64,000 nt of DNA from Tetrastigma voinierianum (Eukaryota > Streptophyta > Magnoliopsida > Vitales > Vitaceae): contig JAEQBH010006824.1 in assembly GCA_016808115.1 (NCBI GenBank), positions 1 to 64,000 on the forward strand, read 5' to 3'. Positions within the stretch are counted from its first letter, which is position 1; the number at the start of each line of letters is the position of its first letter. Positions 57,511 to 64,000 of this stretch are shown piece after piece. A model generated the notes under the pieces. That model ran no database searches. It saw only the letters and a program-made list of their open reading frames with translations, and had not been told where the DNA came from. The position numbers and the translations under genes were made by a program.

Positions 57511-59560
57511 CTCCATTGTATCTCTTTTCTTTCAGAATTCAACCTGCATTGTAATCATACTGAAAGCTTAGTCGAATATCGCTTCCAAATCTACGTTAAT
57601 TGTTCTCTTTCTTTCTCTCTTTCTTATTTCCTTTTCATTATATAATTTGAAAATAATTAAAAATAATCAATGTTGAGTTTGTGTGTTGCTTTGATGAATA
57701 ATTGAGAGTTCAGTTGTACTGAATGCACAAAAACTGAGATGAAAAGACAAAAAGGTTAAAATATCATTGTGGAAACTGTTAAGGCAGAACTTCTAAACTA
57801 GAAAATAAGAAAATCTAAATTTCTGAAAGTGAGCATAAATGTGCTTTAGTTGAAGATTTTTGTTATTTTTGCGTACTTTCTAAGGAAATCTTAAATTGCT
57901 TATTTGGTTGAATTGGGAGGACTTGTTGAGTTGTTTGTGTTATTGTTGTTGATGAAATGAATTGAAATGCGGGATCTAAATGAACCGTTAAATTGTACAA
58001 TAGCACAACAAACTGTTTTAAACTAAATAAGTAAAAAAATCTGTAAATTAAATCACGAATGAGTGGAACATACTTTAAGTCATGGATGTCAAGGACAAAT
58101 AAACTGAAATTTTAGATTCTAAAAGATTGAAATTACAATCAATTGTAATAAAGCTTGTAATTCTAGTTTGAATGAACAATACAGTTCAGAAAAAGACTAT
58201 ATACTAACACATTGATCATTAGTACCTTGAAAACTGATTGTGCTTAGGTTAGGAACACCTTATTGGACTTATTATCAGTTAGTCTCAAAAGGTCTTAGAA
58301 GTTGTTATATTATTATTCAAGACGAAATCCTAGGCATTGCAATCAGCATGAAATGATTTAGGAAATGATAGTTTGTTCCTTTCAAAGCCTACCATTTGAT
58401 ATGCTCACAAGCATATACCTTAGTACATTGTTTGAGCTCTGGTGCTTGCCTCATCATCAAATAAAACCACAAAGAAAAACCTTAACACTTCCTTAAAATC
58501 TAAACTTACAGTAAAAAAAACCTTGAGTTGCACAAAACTGCAAAATAAGTGCAGCAAAAATGAACAAAAGGACAAGTTTGGGGGAGTACAATTTTGAAAA
58601 ATAGAAAATAATGAGAACTAAGGATGGGCAAGAAAAATAAATGAGAAAAATATGTACATGAGAGGTACATAACAAAAACTGAGAAGCTGAAAAATATGAA
58701 CAATTTAAAGGAGGAGTGAGTTTTGGCCTTATAGCTTGCTTCCCTTGAGCAATTAAGTCCTTAGGGGTGTTCTACACCTAGTACCCTAATGCCAACTGGT
58801 ATGGGAGTTGTTGACCCAATGCTTGTTAAGGGGTGGTAGAAAGCTTAAGAAGACAAAACATTGCACCATTCCTAACCTTGAACAAAATGATAGGAAATTA
58901 GTTTTTGAACTGAGAAACTAAAGTTGAAAAGGAAAGTAGAGAAAGAAAAAGCCACAGTGGGAAACATGAAGCAAGATGCACCAAATCAAGTTTAGGGGTG
59001 CTTTTGAAAAAGTTCTGATAAGAAATAATGTGATTATGTTAGAAGGCAAATGCCAAGAAAATGTATGTAGTCCGTAAATTTGAACCTAAAATGTCCAAAC
59101 TATTCACCCAAGGTACTTAGCCATACATTACAAGCTTAAAAGACCTATTTGATCCTAAGGGTTGTGTTATGCCTACATTAGTGGAGAATGATATGACCAA
59201 CAAGCCTATGGGACCTAAGTCACTCTAAAGAGAATACCATTTTGTATAGTGAGTCTCATAAGGCTACTTAATTTGCAAATTAGTCATAAAGGGAAGACCA
59301 ACACACACTTACTAGGTCAAGAATCGTAATCACATTCAACTATGAATTATATGCTATATTGAATTATCTAAATTGAAAATTTTTAGGGTCCTAAAAGTGA
59401 AGCTTAATTAGAATTGACATCACAACTGAAATGCTATTGAAGCCAAATTGCTGATCTAGTTGAAAAGATGATTTAAATGAAAAATGTCGTTAAAAATAAA
59501 TTTTTATTGTTTGAGGACAAACAAATAAATCTTTCTTTGTCAGAGGTCAAACAAAACTAT
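57511..59560. other. 3' region of Athila 1
   Basis: Two kilobases of AT-rich sequence with no gene recognised. It includes a second PPT-like tract AGTTTGGGGGAG at 58575-58586, about 1 kb upstream of the real PPT. Confidence 0.65.
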
Positions 59561-59571
59561 GGTTTGGGGAG
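59561..59571 (+). other. Polypurine tract of Athila 1
   Basis: GGTTTGGGGAG directly before the 3' LTR start TTTGATGAG. Confidence 0.8.
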
Positions 59572-59740
59572 TTTGATGAGTCTAAAACTCCATCTATTTT
59601 AAACCCATTTTCATGCATATTCGAGGCTTGCGTTCAATTTAACGAACATGAAATCTTCACCCATTTATGTTTTGCGTGAAATTACAGTGAATGCAAATCA
59701 AAAGTAAAGAAGTAGAAATCAGCATTATGCAGCAAAGGTA

Positions 59741-60440
59741 GCAATGTCGCAACATTAACTGAAGAATGTCGAGACATCAACTCAATGTCATAACATCGGA
59801 TTTCCAATGTCACGACATCGTGTGAAGAATGTCTTGACATGACTTCAATGTCGCGACATCAGTTTACCAATGTCGCGACTTCGGATATAGTGTATAGAAC
59901 ATAAATTACCAATGTCGCAACATCACTACTATATCGCCACAACATCAGTTATAACCTCACACTAGATTGCAGCACTCAAGGGCAATGTCGCGACATCACA
60001 ACTCAATGTCATGACATCAGAACATAGCTTTAGTAGTAAAACGAAATCAACACTCAATGTCGCGACATCAAAAAAGGCCTAAACACTTAAGATCTCATTG
60101 CGTAGTGCCGACATCACAACCCAATGTCACGACATCGACATCAAGACTCAAAATATCAACTCACGTCACGACAAACAGGTTAGCAAATGTCACGAAAAAC
60201 GAACAAACGATCAAGAACTGAATATGCAATGTCGGTTATCAAAACCAATGTCGACACCAACTCCGATCCACGACACTCCAGACTGATGTCGCTACATCGC
60301 CACGACATCGCCATGACATTTCCTGGTAACTCGGAATGCAGATTTGCCACAGCATATTTTCAATGTCGCAACACCAGATTCGATCCACGACATAGCAGCT
60401 TCGATGTAGCGACATCGATACGACATTGCCCACAACATCA
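59741..60440. repeat. Palindrome array in U3 of the Athila 1 3' LTR
   Basis: The counterpart of 655-1377, with copies such as AATGTCGCGACATCA (near 59985 and 60057) and many CpG-decayed forms (AATGTCACGACATC, AATGTCGCAACATC). Spacing and number differ slightly from the 5' LTR. Confidence 0.9.
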
Positions 60441-60520
60441 GAACTAGGGTAGAATTTTTCTTGGGCTTTTCGAAGGCTGTGATTTCCACTCATTCGGCCT
60501 CCAAATCGCCCCTCGAATCC

Positions 60521-60528
60521 TATAAATA
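60521..60528 (+). promoter_or_regulatory. TATA box of Athila 1 3' LTR (TATAAATA)
   Basis: TATAAATAGAAACTCCTAGG, same position relative to the array as in the 5' LTR. Confidence 0.7.
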
Positions 60529-62073
60529 GAAACTCCTAGGGAGGAGTGCGTAGCTTTCAGCCATTTTTCATCCACTCAGGCTTTTGCAGTAGATGAAATT
60601 CTGTATATATTTTTTTTCTTTTTATTTATTTATTATTTTTTAGTTTTTTCTAGATTTTTTTTTCTTTCTTTTTGTGATTAGAGTATGGATCTCGAGCTAA
60701 GATTCCGGAAATGAATTGATCAAATCAAGCTTCATTTATGTTTGAACTTTACTGAATTAGGAAATTTTTCTGAATTCATTTTATTCGCTTGATTATGATT
60801 TTTTTATCAACTAGTCATTGTTATTTGTAATTCAGCACGTAAGGCTGGAGTTCCTCCGGGAAGCATCTGTTGTTTTGATCGTTATTTGTAATATTTTTAT
60901 CGTTGTTCGGGGAATTAAACCGTATATTTAATCTGCATAGCTCTACATTTGAGTTGTTCTGAATATAAGTGTTCTATACCCAAAAAGAGTTGTATATGTG
61001 TTCTGATTTCCAGGATCCCCCTGAGTGACACAGGGATGGACGACCTGAGAACAAAGAGCAATCACTTAGGGGTATATTATACTGATATTCATAGAACTAA
61101 TGCACTCTAAAGATCACTTTGATACATCAATGCAATGTTCTAACCTCTCGACTTCCTGCTGTTCTAGGTGACAACAGAGTGTGTTCCCCGAGGCATAAGA
61201 GCCACCTACTGATCTATTAGTTTAATCCTTAGAGGTTTCACCTCAATTTGGTATAATAATCTCAATCCCGTGTTAGGTAAGATTCTAATCAAGGAGAGAG
61301 AGCAATTTTGTCGAATTGATGGCTGAGGTACCAATTATATTAGAGAAGGTTTGCATTATCTTGTCTATGGGGGCAAGTAGTTTCCAGTCCTAAGAGATGG
61401 TTATGAAGTACTGAGAAGGAAAAACAGTCAGATCTTAATGAAAATAAAGTCCTACAAGTAGCTCTTTAGATCCATTGACCTGGTTTAGGAATATGTTCAT
61501 CTAGAGAGGAATGTGTAGTATTAGGAGGCATTCCAAGGCTACACTACCCCGTTTCGACAATTCCAAAGTAGTTCATGACCTTAACTATGTTTTCTGAACT
61601 TTGCAAATTGATGGGCCATCACACCGATTTCTTTCCCAAGGTTATTTCAATTAATGAACTCTCTTTAATCCATGTATTTAAAAAAATTATTACAAAAACA
61701 ATATATAGAAAACTTTTTCATTCAATTTATTCTACTCTTGAAAGTTTAATCTCTTCTAGAAATTAGAGGTTCAAATAGCAATGATCTTAAGTAGTAGGGG
61801 TCGTTGATTTTTAGATTTTCTAATCAATCAGGAAGGATATCCCATTCTATAAAGTCCACTTTATTACTCAGATGATTTGTGCACTTGCAATGATTTACCA
61901 AAACAGCTTTTAACAAAATTATTATAGACAACAAATTAAAACAAATTTTTATTTTTATATATGGTCTTAATAAGTTTTATAAATTTTGTCGATTACTGTC
62001 AAATGTGGTCCCAACAAGCCTGCGCCGTCCGGGACTTAACATAGTCTTTGGTAGCTACGCCAATCATCAAACA

Positions 62074-62078
62074 ATAAC
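62074..62078. repeat. Target-site duplication of Athila 1, right copy (ATAAC)
   Basis: Pairs with ATAGC at 495-499. Confidence 0.65.
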
Positions 62079-62356
62079 CATTATGAGATTTTGAATCTTT
62101 AACATTTGATATCCAGTTAGCATCACTGTAACCTTCAAGTACAGCAGGATATCTTGTATAGTGTAGCTCATAATCACGAGTATATCATAAGTACATAAGT
62201 ACTCTTATAATTCCTTGCCAATGCTTGGCTCCAGAATTACTTGTATAACTAGTCAATTTACTAACTGCATAGGCTATGTCAGGTCTTGTACAACTCATTA
62301 GGTACATTAGACTGCCTATTACTCAAGAGTATTCTACTTGAGAAACACTCTCTCCT
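62079..62356 (-). pseudogene. Copia RT end and RNase H start
   Basis: Minus-strand translation: SKNKGESVSQVEYS, VIGSLMYLMSCTRPDIAYAV, GAKHWQGIIRVL, LHYTRYPAVLEGYSDANW and NVKDSK. This is the RT/RNase H junction region of a Tork/TNT1-type copia element. The RNase H reading leaves off at the Athila 1 junction and continues at 499 downwards. A few stops, otherwise well preserved. Confidence 0.88.
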
Positions 62357-62790
62357 TTATTCTTGGATAAATGTAGAGTTACATCTACTAGTGTTACCGA
62401 CAATAATCATTGCATCTATGTATAGACATACAATGACATATCCATGTTTTGTATCCTTGATATAGACACACTTGTCACATTCATTAATTTTAAATCCATG
62501 TGACATTATAACGTTGTCAAATTTCTCATGCCATTGTTTTGGTGCTTGTTTTAAGTCAGACAAGGATTTCACTAATTTACAGACTTTCTTTTCTTGTTTC
62601 ATAGGAGAAAAACCCTCAGGTTGCTCCATGTAGATTTCTTCATCTAAATCTCCATTAAGAAAGGTTGTTTTCACATCCATTTGATGTAGTTCAAGGTTTC
62701 TTAATGCAGCAATTACAAGCACTATCCTTATGGAATCTATTATCACACAGGAGAATATGTATCATAATAATCTAGGGTCCTCATTGTTTA
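62357..62790 (-). pseudogene. Copia reverse transcriptase
   Basis: The 129-residue minus-strand frame (62746-62357) contains ELHQMDVKTTFLNGDLDEEI, YMEQPEGFSP and KQAPKQWHEKFDNV. The catalytic box is CLYIDAMII, where the family has Y-V-D-D, so the second Asp is lost. Directly after it the sequence jumps to the segment ahead of RNase H: roughly 60 residues normally found between are missing, an internal deletion. Copies element RNA to DNA in intact relatives. Confidence 0.9.
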
Positions 62791-63285
62791 TAGCCTGATA
62801 ACAAGTTTGGCTTCAGACTTGTCAATTTGATCCATCTACTCTCCTTTTCCTCTCTTTAAGACCCACGTGGAACTTTAAAAGGTTTACAACCTGGTGGAAG
62901 ATCCACTAGTTCCCAAGTATGGTTATGTAGTATGGAATCAATTTCATTCTTAATGGTCTCTTTCCACGTGAGGTCATCTGTAGAGTTTACTGGCTCTTTA
63001 TAAGTTTGAGGTTCTCCTTCGAGCATATAAGTTAGAAAATTTCGACCAAAAGATTTTTCTACCCTTGCTCTTTTACTGCATCTAAATTCAACCTCAATAT
63101 CTTTATTTTGATGTTGACTATTTTCATCAGTCTCTAACATTCGCTTGATGAACTCCGTTCCTCCTCGAGTTACATGGAAATACATCTTCAAACAACGACA
63201 TGCATTCTTCGATTCCATTATCGTGTTCTTGTGAATATATGAGATATTCAATTCATGAACAAGAAACCAATAAGTTATCATTTAT
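62791..63285 (-). pseudogene. Copia integrase C-terminus and start of RT
   Basis: The 141-residue frame (63281-62856) has RCSKRARVEKSFG, FLTYMLEGEPQTYKE and WKETIKNEIDSILHNHTWEL, then VDLPPGCKPF: the linker after integrase and the first conserved RT segment. A frameshift near 62855 separates it from the rest of RT. Confidence 0.88.
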
Positions 63286-64000
63286 TATTGCATACCCAAT
63301 AAAAATGCAATCACGCCTTGGGGTCCTATCTTCAGCTTTTAGGTAGAGGAATTGCCACTTTAACAAGACATCCCCACACTCTTAAGTATTTGTAGAATGG
63401 CTTTCTTCCTTTCCATAACTCATATGAAGTCTTTTCTGCTTTCTTTTTAGGGACCTTATTCAAAAGGTATTTAGCAATTAAAATGGCTTCTCCCCACATG
63501 TTTTATGGTAGACCAAAACTTATTAGCATTGCATTCATCATTTCTTTTAAAGTGCGATTCTTTCGCTCAACTACTTCATTGATCGAGGCTAAGGTGTCAG
63601 GTTTCATGTATGATCCCATTATGAGCACAAAAGTTAGCAAATGGTGATTCATACTCCCCACCTCGATCACTTCTGAGCACTTTAATTTTCTCTGGCTGAG
63701 TCACCTCAACTCTTATTTTATAGAGAACAAATTTCTATCACCTCAACCTAATTCTCGAGGCAGGTACACATAACAAAGATTTTGTAAGCATTGACAAAGG
63801 TAATAAAAAATTCTATTACCACTCTTGTTTGTACAAATTTCAAATCACATATATCACTATGGATTAAATCAAGAGGTTCAGCGTGTCTTTCAATGCTTTG
63901 AAAAGGATGACCTTGTTAGTTTTGCCTAAACACAAGTCTCACACTTGTGCTATGAACCAATTTGGAATGTCAGTATATGATCTAAGTTAATTAATCTTCG
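63286..64000 (-). pseudogene. Copia integrase, partial at the window edge
   Basis: In the minus-strand frames one reads CETCV at the zinc-binding end (about 63935), SFQSIERHAEPLDLIHSDIC with the first catalytic Asp, VEFFITFVNAYKIFV-like codons, then ERKNRTLKEMMNAML with the catalytic Glu (about 63560-63590) and NMWGEAI-like codons. Several stops and frameshifts. The upstream part of the element lies outside the window. Confidence 0.85.

Larger units (their letters stand above)
59572..62073 (+). repeat. 3' LTR of Athila 1
   Basis: About 2.5 kb, matching 500-2986; ends TCATCAAACA, the inverse of the start. Contains the palindrome array (59741-60440) and TATA box (60521-60528). Confidence 0.88.

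Noticed and set aside
57511..59560. Host gene or extra ORF in the 2 kb before the Athila 1 3' LTR
   Set aside because: No long frame, AT-rich, ends in a PPT; fits the element's 3' region.

Overview
The window is angiosperm nuclear DNA made almost entirely of decayed LTR retrotransposons nested inside one another. No host gene, rRNA, tRNA or CRISPR array was recognised. The plant origin follows from Athila-type Ty3/gypsy elements with an env-like third ORF, Del/Tekay-type chromoviruses, a Tork/TNT1-like copia element, primer sites for plant tRNA-Asp and initiator tRNA-Met, and long AT-rich LTRs. Every coding region carries stops and frameshifts, so all are annotated as pseudogenes. Part of the small-indel load could be assembly error.

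Layout, outside to inside. Level 0 is a minus-strand copia element: RNase H tail at 274-499, and RNase H start, RT and integrase at 62074-64000; a minus-strand chromovirus-type LTR (1-273) cuts the RNase H tail. Level 1 is Athila element 1 (plus strand, 500-62073), bounded by the imperfect target duplication ATAGC/ATAAC. Level 2, inside Athila 1: a Tekay-type chromovirus (7679-21445, duplication ATGCT/ATGCC) in the RNase H domain; a solo Tekay-type LTR (24382-41713, duplication TATGA/TATGG) in the env-like ORF; Athila element 3 (about 42427-53356) in the same ORF; and a repeat-rich chromovirus-type LTR (53593-56911) again in that ORF. Level 3: two LTRs of one family in opposite orientation inside the Tekay element (11218-13290 minus, 15388-17335 plus), and Athila element 2 (26988-41420) inside the solo Tekay-type LTR. 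Level 4: a minus-strand chromovirus-type LTR (35249-38138) inside the env-like ORF of Athila 2.

Each Athila follows LTR - PBS(Asp) - gag - PR - RT - RNase H - integrase - spacer - env-like ORF - 3' region - PPT - LTR. The Tekay element follows LTR - PBS(iMet) - gag with zinc knuckles - PR - RT - RNase H - integrase - chromodomain remnant - PPT - LTR.

The most interesting signal is regulatory. The U3 region of Athila 1 is a dense array of a near-perfect palindrome, consensus RATGTCGCGACATC, just upstream of a TATA box. Related palindromes recur in the spacer between pol and the env-like ORF, and also in Athila 2. Athila 3 carries an unrelated palindrome-rich motif (TAGCGAAATTT type), likewise in both U3 and pol-env spacer. 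This suggests a duplicated promoter or enhancer module in front of the env-like ORF; that is inference from sequence only.
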